A stretch of 31,118 nt of DNA from contig JAJZQR010000025.1 of the NCBI GenBank assembly GCA_021806765.1, forward strand, positions 1-31,118. Direction: 5' to 3'. The notes beneath the pieces were generated by a model. That model did not search any database. It was not told the DNA's origin and was given only the letters and a program-made list of their open reading frames with translations. Source of the DNA: Chloroflexota bacterium. Its GTDB lineage: Bacteria; Chloroflexota; UBA6077. Both the position numbers and the translations under genes were made by a program. Positions 15,735-22,932 of the stretch are shown here, piece after piece (positions within the stretch are counted from its first letter, which is position 1; each line of letters starts with the position of its first letter).

Positions 15735-16403
15735 TCACTGCACTTCATGAGGGGCTAGAAGGTGCATTCGGGTGGAGACATAAGAACGCCGAAAATCAAG
15801 GAGATGTTCCTGCATGGCGCGCTCCACCGCCAGCGGATCGCGCTTCTCCAGGGCATCCAGAATATCCAGGTGCAGACTGTGGGCGCGCAGTCTCTCCTCG
15901 TACCCGCCCATGGCCAGGATCCGGGTGGTGTCGTCCATCAGGGAGTCCAGGATCCTCCGCATTCGGCGGTTGCCGCAGAAACGGGCGATTGAGCGGTGAA
16001 GCTCCCGATATCCCCCGTGGAAGCCCCTGCCGCCCGAACTTGGGGGGGTGTGGAGTCCCCTCAGACGTCGGAGTTCCTCGTCCGGCATCAAGCGAGCGGC
16101 GAGCCTGGCCGCCAGGGGTTCCAGACACATTCGAACCTCGAACACATCCAGCACATCGTCAGCAGAGAGTTCGTCTACGAGAATGCCCTTCTTCGGCAGG
16201 GTTCTTACCAGCCCCTCCTGCTCCAAGCGGCGTACCGCCTCTCGAATGGGGGTGCGGCTGACTCCCAGTTGCTGAGCTAGCACCTCTTCCTGGATTACGG
16301 AGCCCGGCGTCAGCTCCAGGGTCATGATGGCATTCTTGATCGCGGTATAGACCTGATCGGCGCGCGTGCGGCCCTCGAGCTGAGACTCACCAATGGCTTC
16401 CAA
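15735..16403 (-). CDS. GntR-family (FadR/FCD subfamily) transcriptional regulator
   Basis: About 222 residues. The N-terminal winged helix shows the GntR signature TRADQVYTAIKNAI, then LAQQLGVSRTPIREAVRRLEQEGLV. The C-terminal all-helical FCD ligand domain has YRELHRSIARF and HSLHLDILDALEKRDPLAVERAMQEH-type helices supplying possible metal-ligand His residues. I prefer a TTG at 16403 because AGGTGG lies 7 bases upstream; a TTG at 16409 would directly abut that ribosome site. The divergent crotonase gene shares its upstream region, which carries two candidate operators repeated upstream of MmgE/PrpD. It probably represses or activates both clusters in response to an organic acid or CoA ester; the ligand is unknown. 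Confidence 0.88.
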   Translation of the reverse strand: MEAIGESQLEGRTRADQVYTAIKNAIMTLELTPGSVIQEEVLAQQLGVSRTPIREAVRRLEQEGLVRTLPKKGILVDELSADDVLDVFEVRMCLEPLAARLAARLMPDEELRRLRGLHTPPSSGGRGFHGGYRELHRSIARFCGNRRMRRILDSLMDDTTRILAMGGYEERLRAHSLHLDILDALEKRDPLAVERAMQEHLLDFRRSYVSTRMHLLAPHEVQ

Positions 16404-16419
16404 GAACAATCCACCTCGT

Positions 16420-16440
16420 GTATAATGGTTGCATACAACA
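16420..16440. promoter_or_regulatory. Candidate GntR operator block A, copy 1
   Basis: TATAAT-N4-GCATACAACA starts at 16421. It contains GTTGCATACAAC (16428-16439), an almost perfect palindrome of the GntR/FCD type. The same 20-bp pattern recurs at 22853-22872. TATAAT could also be a plus-strand -10 box for the crotonase gene, though no good -35 is visible. Confidence 0.6.
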
Positions 16441-16463
16441 AAGTGAACAGTAATAGCTTGGCT

Positions 16464-16486
16464 CTGTCAATACCCCTGGCAGGTAT
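16464..16486. promoter_or_regulatory. Candidate operator block B, copy 1
   Basis: CTGTCAATACC-N7-GGTAT forms an inverted ATACC/GGTAT pair. The identical architecture, with the same 7-bp spacer length, occurs at 22906-22928. The start of block B is 33 bp from the GCATACAACA of block A here and 43 bp in the second copy. Confidence 0.6.
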
Positions 16487-16566
16487 CACCAGGCTCAGCA
16501 GCGGGCCGCGGACCGTACAGATTGGGCGACGAGAACCGTCGAACTGAAAAGGAGGAATTGCCCAGA

Positions 16567-17349
16567 ATGGACGCCAAGCGTGAGTTCGTGAGCGTTGCCC
16601 TAGATAGCCATGTTGCGCTGGTCACCATTGATCGCCCCCCCGTCAACGCCCTCAACGCGCAACTTCGTGAGGAGCTGGCAGCTACATTCGCGGACTTGGA
16701 CCGGGAACCGGAGGTCTATTCAGTCGTGCTGACGGGCGGAGACCGAGTCTTCTCCGCCGGTGTGGACATCCGGGACCTTGCCGTCGCACCTGCCTCCGAT
16801 GCGATCCCTCGCAACGAGCGCTACCAGTCGGTGTACCTGTCCATCGAGCACTCCAGGGCGCCGGTTATCGCCGCGATCAACGGATACGCTCTGGGCGGGG
16901 GCTGCGAGTTGATCATGGCCTGTGACATCCGTGTGTCCGCGGAAGATGCGTTTTTCGGCCTGCCCGAAATCAACCTGGGCGGCTATCCGGGCATCGCCGG
17001 TCCCCAGCGACTCGCGCGACTGGTCGGCCTGGGCAAGGCGAAACAGATGGTCATGACGGGTACTCGCATCGGCGCTTCGGAGGCCCATCGGCTTGGCCTC
17101 GTCGATGAACTGGCACCACCGAACCAGGCTGTCGCCACGGCCACGGAGATAGCTCAGCAGATCGCTTCAAAGCCACCGCTCTCTGTACAAGCAGCTAAGC
17201 AAGGGCTGAACCTCGGGCGCGACCTTCCCCTGGAGCGGGCTCAGGCGTTGGACCTGCGCTTCGTCGGCGAGGTTGCATGGACGGAGGACCGAGCGGAGAG
17301 CCTGCAAGCCTTCCTTGAGAAGCGCCCCCCTAGGCTAGTTGGACGGTAG
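16567..17349 (+). CDS. Enoyl-CoA hydratase/isomerase (crotonase) family protein
   Basis: A 260-residue crotonase. The oxyanion-hole segments are VFSAGVDIRDL (about 65-75) and NGYALGGGCELIMACDIR (about 103-120). The downstream FGLPEINLGGYPGIAGPQRL supplies the second acidic residue, so both glutamates expected in hydratases (the one in GCE and the one in PEI) are present. It probably hydrates or isomerises an enoyl-CoA in the pathway encoded on the other strand. Start at the ATG behind AAGGAGG (16549-16555). It is transcribed divergently from the GntR gene, and its 3' end overlaps the convergent flavoprotein gene by 15 bp. The exact substrate cannot be told from sequence. Confidence 0.9.
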   Translation: MDAKREFVSVALDSHVALVTIDRPPVNALNAQLREELAATFADLDREPEVYSVVLTGGDRVFSAGVDIRDLAVAPASDAIPRNERYQSVYLSIEHSRAPVIAAINGYALGGGCELIMACDIRVSAEDAFFGLPEINLGGYPGIAGPQRLARLVGLGKAKQMVMTGTRIGASEAHRLGLVDELAPPNQAVATATEIAQQIASKPPLSVQAAKQGLNLGRDLPLERAQALDLRFVGEVAWTEDRAESLQAFLEKRPPRLVGR

Positions 17350-18960
17350 CTCCGCCACGGCACCGTAGGAGATTGCAGCCCTTTCGTAGGTTAGTTCGAC
17401 ATCTCCGGTTTTCTGGTCGAACCCGGTGCACAGGTTGCCCAGCCATCGGGTGTCATCTCGCCGCGGGTGATCGACGCGGAAGTGGTCCCCGCGGCTTTCC
17501 CTGCGCGCCAGGGCTGGGCTGACCATCGCCAGGGCGACGGTAGCGGCGCGACCGATGAAGGTCTTCATCCGCCCCCTGCTTTGCAGGTCATCTCTTACAC
17601 TCTGCAGCCTCGCCAGCGAGGCCTCCAACCCTTCCTTACTCCTGAGAATACCGCACCCCTGGTCGAGAGCAGATCTGATAGTCTTCAGTCGGTCCAGGTC
17701 CTCAGGACTCAGGTGGAGGTCAAGTAGTTCAGACATGGGTCTGGCGACCGTGTCGCCGGATGGCGCTGAGGACGCGAGAGCGTGGAGAGCCGCGCTTTCA
17801 CCAGAGAGCGCACCGAGTGCCACGGCTTCCGTGCCTCCGCAAGAGGCAAGGCGGTGGGCGCCGTGTACGCCTCCACTGGTTTCTCCAACCGCGAAGAGTC
17901 CAACCACCCCCGTGGCGGTGCGATGGTCGATGCGGACACCCCCCACTATCGAGTGCTGAGCCGGCATGACCTCGAGCAGCGCATCACTGGGCAGCAGCTT
18001 CATCCGCTCAAGAGCTCTGCGGAAGTGCACGTACTGGTACATCACCTCCGGAGCCATCTCGCGAAGGTCGAAGTAGATTGCCGCAGAAGGCGTGCCGCGG
18101 CCTTCCGCCACCTCGCGTAGCATCGCCCGGCAGATCACGTCCTTGCCGAAGGGCTGCCTGGTGTCCAGGAACTCCTCCCCCAGACCATTTCTCAATCGCG
18201 CTCCCTGTCGCAGCACAGTGGTGGGCAGATCGTACCCTCGCATATGCGGAGGGGCAGCCATGATGAAGGGCTCGAAGGAGGTGAACTCGGTATCGACCAG
18301 CCTGGCTCCCGCCTCGAGGGCAAGAGCGTGCCCCGTTCCCCAACTCCCGGAGAAATTGGTGGTATTGCCGAACAGTTGCCCTGCACCGCCCGTCGCCAGG
18401 ATCACAGCGGGTGCGCTAGTGCGAATCCACCGACCCTCCGACGGCACGTAAGCAAGACCTCCGGCCACCGCTCCGTCCTGAAGGTGTAGGTCGAGCAGCA
18501 GGGCACCGCTCAGATAGTGAAAGGGCGGCTTCTCCAGGGTCCGCAGTCGGCGGAGCAGTTGCCGACAGATTTCGATCCCAACCATCTCCAGGGAGAACAC
18601 GGCCCAGGGCTGGCTGCTGCCGGCGGCCTGCCGACGGCTGAAGCTGGCTTCGCAGTGATGAAATGGGACGCCCATCTCATTCAAGAAGACGATCTCCTGT
18701 CCTATTCGCCGGACCATGGCTGCCACTAGCTCACGGTTGTTGATGTAGTGTCCGGCGCGCAGGACGTCGTTGTACAGTAGCGCCTGTTCGCCCGCATCGG
18801 CGCCAGGGAGAGCGGCGGCAATACCGCTGACTCGCGTGGAAGCCCCACGCCTTCCCCCTAGTACCGCCACTCTAGCCCCCATGGCACGCGCGCAGGTAGC
18901 GGCCATGAGGCCGGAGATTCCTCCTCCTGCCACAAGGACATCTACGTCGAGCGTCTCCAA
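17335..18960 (-). CDS. Fumarate reductase/succinate dehydrogenase-like flavoprotein
   Basis: About 541 residues. FAD-binding starts with VDVLVAGGGISGLMAATCAR. Motifs shared with SdhA/FrdA and aspartate oxidase follow: GEEFLDTRQPFGKDVICRAM, a HSIVGGVRID segment carrying a candidate active-site His, and GLFAVGETSGGVHGAHRLAS. The His used for covalent flavin attachment in SdhA (SHTVAAQGG) is replaced by TRVSGIAAAL, so FAD is probably bound non-covalently. No Fe-S or membrane subunit is encoded nearby, so the electron acceptor is unknown. An ATG at 18993 lacks a ribosome site; the TTG at 18960 has GGAGG 7 bases upstream and still keeps the complete FAD fold. It would oxidise or reduce a dicarboxylate-like substrate in the CoA cluster. 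Confidence 0.82.
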   Translation of the reverse strand: METLDVDVLVAGGGISGLMAATCARAMGARVAVLGGRRGASTRVSGIAAALPGADAGEQALLYNDVLRAGHYINNRELVAAMVRRIGQEIVFLNEMGVPFHHCEASFSRRQAAGSSQPWAVFSLEMVGIEICRQLLRRLRTLEKPPFHYLSGALLLDLHLQDGAVAGGLAYVPSEGRWIRTSAPAVILATGGAGQLFGNTTNFSGSWGTGHALALEAGARLVDTEFTSFEPFIMAAPPHMRGYDLPTTVLRQGARLRNGLGEEFLDTRQPFGKDVICRAMLREVAEGRGTPSAAIYFDLREMAPEVMYQYVHFRRALERMKLLPSDALLEVMPAQHSIVGGVRIDHRTATGVVGLFAVGETSGGVHGAHRLASCGGTEAVALGALSGESAALHALASSAPSGDTVARPMSELLDLHLSPEDLDRLKTIRSALDQGCGILRSKEGLEASLARLQSVRDDLQSRGRMKTFIGRAATVALAMVSPALARRESRGDHFRVDHPRRDDTRWLGNLCTGFDQKTGDVELTYERAAISYGAVAELPSN

Positions 18961-19047
18961 TGTCCAACCTCCAAGCCCCGATAGGTCAGGCATCTATGGA
19001 CGCGGTGCTGCCCGCTCCGGTGATGATGCACCGCGATCCAGCCATGC

Positions 19048-19105
19048 CCTGTGGGTACGCCGTCCATCCCGTGTGCGAACCGGGAGCGGACGGCGTACCC
19101 ACAGG
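19048..19105. repeat. Long perfect inverted repeat between two operon genes
   Basis: CCTGTGGGTACGCCGTCC (19048-19065) and its exact reverse complement (19088-19105) flank a 22-nt loop. The loop itself contains TCCCG/CGGGA, extending the helix by 5 pairs after a small internal bulge. No T-tract follows on either strand. It sits in the 190-bp gap between the MaoC-like gene and the flavoprotein gene, where it may protect the upstream mRNA or attenuate the last gene. It could also be a small mobile repeat. Confidence 0.85.
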
Positions 19106-19183
19106 ACGAGACCGCGGACGCAGCAGCGAACTCAGTGCAGCCCTGTTTGCCCGGCACGCCCTAGCCCCAGGGACACGCCACAG

Positions 19184-19672
19184 CTAAGGAGTTGCCTGCA
19201 TAGCGCTCTCCACGCTGGAAGCGGAAGGCTCGATTGGCCTGCGCTTGACCATGCGCCGGTGTTCTGCATCCTGCAGCAGTTCGTTCCTCTGATTGAAGAG
19301 CTGGGCCTTCAGAGCGATGATCCCACGATCGGGTTTGCTGGTCTCTCGCTTGCTGGCGACCGTGAAGCGTGCCGTCACGGTATCCCCGATGCGGATCGGA
19401 GCCCGGAAGTCCACTGACCAGCCAAGGGTCCCCATGCTGGCGATGTCGAAGTGGGCCTGCATTTCCAGACCCCCCATGTACGCTAGTCCCAGCAAGCCGT
19501 GGGCTATCCGCCCACCATATATGGTGGTTCGAGCGAATTCCTCGTCCATATGAAAGCCCATGAAGTCGCCCGTAAGCGCCCCGAACATGACGATGTCCGC
19601 CTCTGTGATCGTTCGCGAAGGGGAAGAAAACTCCTCACCTATCTCGATCTCTTCCCAGTACCTCTTTGTCAT
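19184..19672 (-). CDS. MaoC-like hydratase/dehydratase
   Basis: A single hot-dog domain of 162 residues. The (R)-hydratase region reads LTGDFMGFHMDEEFA followed by RIAHGLLGLAYMGG; His in FHMDEEFA lies in the position of the hydratase His, and Asp in TGD is present. The Asn usual in D-x-N-P-x-H is missing, so catalysis may differ. A later segment, VDFRAPIRIGDTVTARFTV, is typical of MaoC proteins. Family members hydrate enoyl-CoA esters, including mesaconyl- and itaconyl-CoA. Start at the ATG behind GGAGGAAAGACCG; the extra 20 codons upstream are non-conserved. The gene follows the CoA-transferase by 60 bp and so probably acts on its product. Confidence 0.85.
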   Translation of the reverse strand: MTKRYWEEIEIGEEFSSPSRTITEADIVMFGALTGDFMGFHMDEEFARTTIYGGRIAHGLLGLAYMGGLEMQAHFDIASMGTLGWSVDFRAPIRIGDTVTARFTVASKRETSKPDRGIIALKAQLFNQRNELLQDAEHRRMVKRRPIEPSASSVESAMQATP

Positions 19673-19732
19673 CGGTCTTTCCTCCTCCTGCGTTCGGGCT
19701 GGAGAGGCGCCAACTGCCCCCACCGACGCCAA

Positions 19733-20956
19733 CTAGATGATTTCCTCCGCTCGCAGTCTCTGGATCTCCTGCTCCGACATGCCCAGCTCTTCCTCTAGGA
19801 TCTCCTCGGTGTGCTGCCCCAGGACCGGCGGCGGCAGACGGACCTCGCACGGCGTCTCCGAAAACTTCTGGGGGAAACCCACCAGGCGGATCTCACCCTC
19901 GATGGGGTGTTCCACCGTGATCACCATCTGGCGATGCAGTACCTGGGGATCCGAGAACACCTCATCTATGGAGTTGATCCGTGATGCTGCGGCCCCCGCC
20001 TCGTCCGCCAGCTTTACCCACCCGTCCGTGGCCCGCTCCAGCATGATCGCGTCGAGGATCTGGTACAGCTCGTCCCTGTGCCGCGCTCTCAGCTCCATGG
20101 TTCGAAAGCGCTCGTCGCCGATGAGATCCCGTCGCCCGATGGCCTCGCAGATCTTCTTCCACTGCCCCTCGCTGCTGGAGCACAGCATCAGGTAGCCGTC
20201 GCGAGTCTTGAACGCCTTCCACGGATGGTTGTACTCGTGCTGAGACCCCCAGCGCTGGGCGACTTTGCCGCCGATCAGGTAGGCACTCGCGCCCATGTTC
20301 AGAACGGCCACCACGCTCTCCAACAGTGAGGTCTCCACCTTCTGACCGATGCCTGTGCGCTCCCTCGCCAGGATCGCCGCCGTGATGGCATCTTTGGCGA
20401 AGAGCCCCGCGATGTTGTCGACGATCGAGACCCCAATCTTCACCGGCGGCCGCCCGGGTTCCCCCGTCACGCTCATCAGCCCGCCTGCTGCCTCGGCAAT
20501 GGTCGCGTATCCCGCCCGGTGGGCGTATGGACCGTCCGCGCCCCAGCCGGACAGGGAGCAGTAGATCAAACGGGGGTTATCGGCTCGCAGGGTTTTGTAG
20601 CCCAGCCCCAGCTCTTCTGCTTTGCCCGGCCGGAAGTTCTCCATGAAGACATCTGCCTTCCGCGTGAGGAGTCGGGCGATCTCCTGTCCTTTCGGCTTGC
20701 GAAGGTCTATGGTGATGCTCTTCTTGTTGCGGTTGATGCCGAGAAAGGCGCTGTTCTCGTTGCCGATCCTCGGATTGCTCTGTTGTCGCGAATCGTCGCC
20801 CAGACCCGGTTGCTCAATCTTGATGACCTCCGCACCCTGATCCCCCAGCATCATGGTGCAAAAGGGACCTGCCAGCGCATGAGTCACATCCACGACCCGA
20901 ATGCCCGAAAGCGGCAACGCGGGTCCCGCCCGGCGCGATGACATGCTTCCCGTCAT
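19733..20956 (-). CDS. CaiB/BaiF-type (family III) CoA-transferase
   Basis: This 407-residue enzyme transfers CoA between an acyl-CoA and a free carboxylic acid. It has the N-terminal signature GIRVVDVTHALAGPFCTMMLGDQGAEVIKIEQP and the DLRKPKGQEIARLL segment. Later come GYATIAEAAGGLMSVTGEPG and VSIVDNIAGLFA; the Asp in the latter corresponds to the aspartate that forms the acyl-anhydride intermediate in formyl-CoA transferase. GGAGGAGGTG lies 7 bases before the ATG. It follows MmgE/PrpD by 161 bp in the same direction. Known relatives activate carnitine, oxalate, succinate, mesaconate and itaconate; the motif set does not choose among them. Confidence 0.9.
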   Translation of the reverse strand: MTGSMSSRRAGPALPLSGIRVVDVTHALAGPFCTMMLGDQGAEVIKIEQPGLGDDSRQQSNPRIGNENSAFLGINRNKKSITIDLRKPKGQEIARLLTRKADVFMENFRPGKAEELGLGYKTLRADNPRLIYCSLSGWGADGPYAHRAGYATIAEAAGGLMSVTGEPGRPPVKIGVSIVDNIAGLFAKDAITAAILARERTGIGQKVETSLLESVVAVLNMGASAYLIGGKVAQRWGSQHEYNHPWKAFKTRDGYLMLCSSSEGQWKKICEAIGRRDLIGDERFRTMELRARHRDELYQILDAIMLERATDGWVKLADEAGAAASRINSIDEVFSDPQVLHRQMVITVEHPIEGEIRLVGFPQKFSETPCEVRLPPPVLGQHTEEILEEELGMSEQEIQRLRAEEII

Positions 20957-21117
20957 GATTGCTCACCTCCTCCACCAAACGGGCCCATGAGATCCCCAAG
21001 CAGCCAATTGAGACCTGCCTTGCTTACTGTTTCCTCCGCCAGCATAGAGCAGTCTCAACAGTGCCTCCCTGCAACGCGGGCCCACCGGATAGTCGGCCGA
21101 CGCCGACCATCCTTCAG

Positions 21118-22467
21118 TCAGTCCGAGACCAGCAGGCTGGTCAGCGGCCGAATCGAGGGCAGGGTCTCGAGCCGGTTCACCGTGTCGATCAGCTGATCCA
21201 TCCTCTCGCTCGATAGCACCGTGCCCGCCATCTGCCGGAACTTGGCGACGATGTCCTCATCTCGCGCAGGTCTGGCATCGGTACCCTGAGGATCATCCAG
21301 CCTCTGCCGGTACTCTCCGCCGTCCCTGGTCCGGATGGCTACCTTTGCTCCCCAGTGCTCGGGGTATATCTTGGCCAGTTCGGGGTCGGTTAGCAGTGTG
21401 ACACGAGCCGCCAGGGCGCGCACGCTCGGGTCCTGCCTTCGCTCGGCTGAGCACTGTTCCCTCATCACCTTCCCGTCATGGAGAGCCGCGGCCACCACGT
21501 GCTGGAGATTGTGGGTTGTCAGGTCGTTGTTGTCGACGATAGGGGCTGCCGAGTCAGCCAACCATACGGTCACGGAGTCGATGTCGTTGACAGCGAGGTT
21601 GTTCTGCCTGGACAGTTCGAAGACCGCGTCCAGGGTCGAGTGGATGTAGCGGCAGCACGAGTAGAACTTGTGCCCCGTGTGCTCTACCTCGAAGCGTGAG
21701 CCGAGACCTTCGACCAGTGCAGTGAAGTCCCTGCGGCCGGCAAAGGTGTCGAAGACGTTGTACTTCCCGTCCAGCGTGTCGGGAGCGCCCACGTACCCGC
21801 GCGCTGCCAACTCCGCCGCGGTGACGGCGTTGCGCGCGGGCACCCCGCTTTGAAAGGACTTCGTGAAGTGCTCCTGCTCTTGCTCCCAGGTGAGCATCCC
21901 CGCGGCCTGGCACCCTGTGAGGCCCAGTGTACTCACGATGTCCGGGGCGTCCAGCTTCAAGAGTTTGGCCGCTGCTGCTGCGGCACCAAAGGTTCCGGAA
22001 ATGGCAGTCGGGTGGAATCCGCGAGCGTACTGATTGTCGTCGCCCATGGCCCGGCTCAGCCGGCAGCCGACGTCATAGGCAGCGACCACCGCCGTGATCA
22101 ACTCCTTGCCGGTGGCGCCGCAGGCCTCCGCCACCGGAAGGGCTGCGGAAAGGAACACGCTGCTGGCGTGCAGGTTGGAGGAGGGGTGGACGTCATCCAG
22201 TTCCATGTCGGCGGCCAGGGTGCCATTCGCCAGGGCGGCGTTCGGCGGCGACGTCACTATGCTGGTCCCAATCACCGTCGATCGCTGCATTCCCCCAAGG
22301 TCTCTCACATACTGCGTGATGATCTCGCCGGCGGGATACCTGATGGCAGCCAGAGTGACGCCCAGGTAGTCCAGGGTGATGCGTCTTGCCGCGGCGACAA
22401 CCGAGGCGGGTATCTCGTCGTACGCGAGTCTCGCCACGTATTGCGCTAGGTCGGACGTGTAGCTCAT
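21118..22467 (-). CDS. MmgE/PrpD family protein (2-methylcitrate dehydratase / cis-aconitate decarboxylase-like)
   Basis: A 449-residue member of the MmgE/PrpD family. Landmarks are the N-terminal helix ITLDYLGVTLAA, then LANGTLAADMELDDVHPSSNLHASSV (the Asp/His-rich active-site region), then FHPTAISGTFGAAAAAAKLL. A later HTGHKFYSCCRYIHSTLDA carries the conserved Lys and His. Family members dehydrate 2-methylcitrate or decarboxylate cis-aconitate to itaconate. The start is the ATG with AAAGGAGC about 12 bases upstream; the extra 14 codons before it are not conserved. It heads the minus-strand CoA cluster, with a roughly 380-bp leader between it and the candidate operators. Confidence 0.88.
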   Translation of the reverse strand: MSYTSDLAQYVARLAYDEIPASVVAAARRITLDYLGVTLAAIRYPAGEIITQYVRDLGGMQRSTVIGTSIVTSPPNAALANGTLAADMELDDVHPSSNLHASSVFLSAALPVAEACGATGKELITAVVAAYDVGCRLSRAMGDDNQYARGFHPTAISGTFGAAAAAAKLLKLDAPDIVSTLGLTGCQAAGMLTWEQEQEHFTKSFQSGVPARNAVTAAELAARGYVGAPDTLDGKYNVFDTFAGRRDFTALVEGLGSRFEVEHTGHKFYSCCRYIHSTLDAVFELSRQNNLAVNDIDSVTVWLADSAAPIVDNNDLTTHNLQHVVAAALHDGKVMREQCSAERRQDPSVRALAARVTLLTDPELAKIYPEHWGAKVAIRTRDGGEYRQRLDDPQGTDARPARDEDIVAKFRQMAGTVLSSERMDQLIDTVNRLETLPSIRPLTSLLVSD

Positions 22468-22495
22468 GGTTGAACACGCTCCTTTCGACATTGTT

Positions 22496-22517
22496 CCAGC
22501 CGGTGGCAACCGGCTGG
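22496..22517 (-). promoter_or_regulatory. Leader hairpin upstream of MmgE/PrpD
   Basis: CCAGCCGGT-GGCA-ACCGGCTGG is a perfect 9-bp stem with a 4-nt loop, about 30 bp ahead of the MmgE/PrpD start and just upstream of its ribosome site. It may affect translation or message stability. The rest of the 22468-22852 leader holds no gene I can support. Confidence 0.6.
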
Positions 22518-22852
22518 CAACTCCCCCAGCCGCCAGGCTTTGGAGGGTTGTCCTTCCAATTGTCCCGGGGAGCCTCTCCTGGCCACGGAGTAACCATGCG
22601 CGAGGCTCCCGGCGGACCCCGGTACCCGAGCGCGGAGCCTTTTCGGCCGGAGTCGCGCAATGCTCTTCTGATCGAGATACTGCTCACGGCGTGCAGGCGA
22701 GCCGGTATCCCCGTCTGCAGGAGTTGGGCTCTCTCCCATGTGCTGTGAGACACTGTGGGCTGTGGGACGGCCGGGTGGAGGGAAGTCGCCATCGCACCCC
22801 GAACGAGGCGGCACGTGCCAGGACTAGAACGCCTGGCCGGGTGGCGCGCACG

Positions 22853-22879
22853 TATAATTGACGCATACAACAGGTATGC
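22853..22879. promoter_or_regulatory. Candidate GntR operator block A, copy 2
   Basis: TATAAT-N4-GCATACAACA (22853-22872) matches copy 1 at 16421-16440, including the spacer length. Here it continues into GCATAC-AACAG-GTATGC (22863-22879), a perfect 6-bp inverted repeat. It lies upstream of the MmgE/PrpD operon. Confidence 0.65.
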
Positions 22880-22905
22880 CTTGAGTCAACATCAACTCGT
22901 ATCCC

Positions 22906-22928
22906 CTGTCAATACCTGGACTGGGTAT
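22906..22928. promoter_or_regulatory. Candidate operator block B, copy 2
   Basis: CTGTCAATACC-N7-GGTAT recurs from 16464-16486. In this copy the palindrome is AATACC-TGGACTG-GGTATT, perfect over 6 bp. The ISL3-family terminus begins only about 4 bp further right, so whatever gene once lay to the right has been displaced. Confidence 0.65.
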
Positions 22929-22932
22929 TTTT

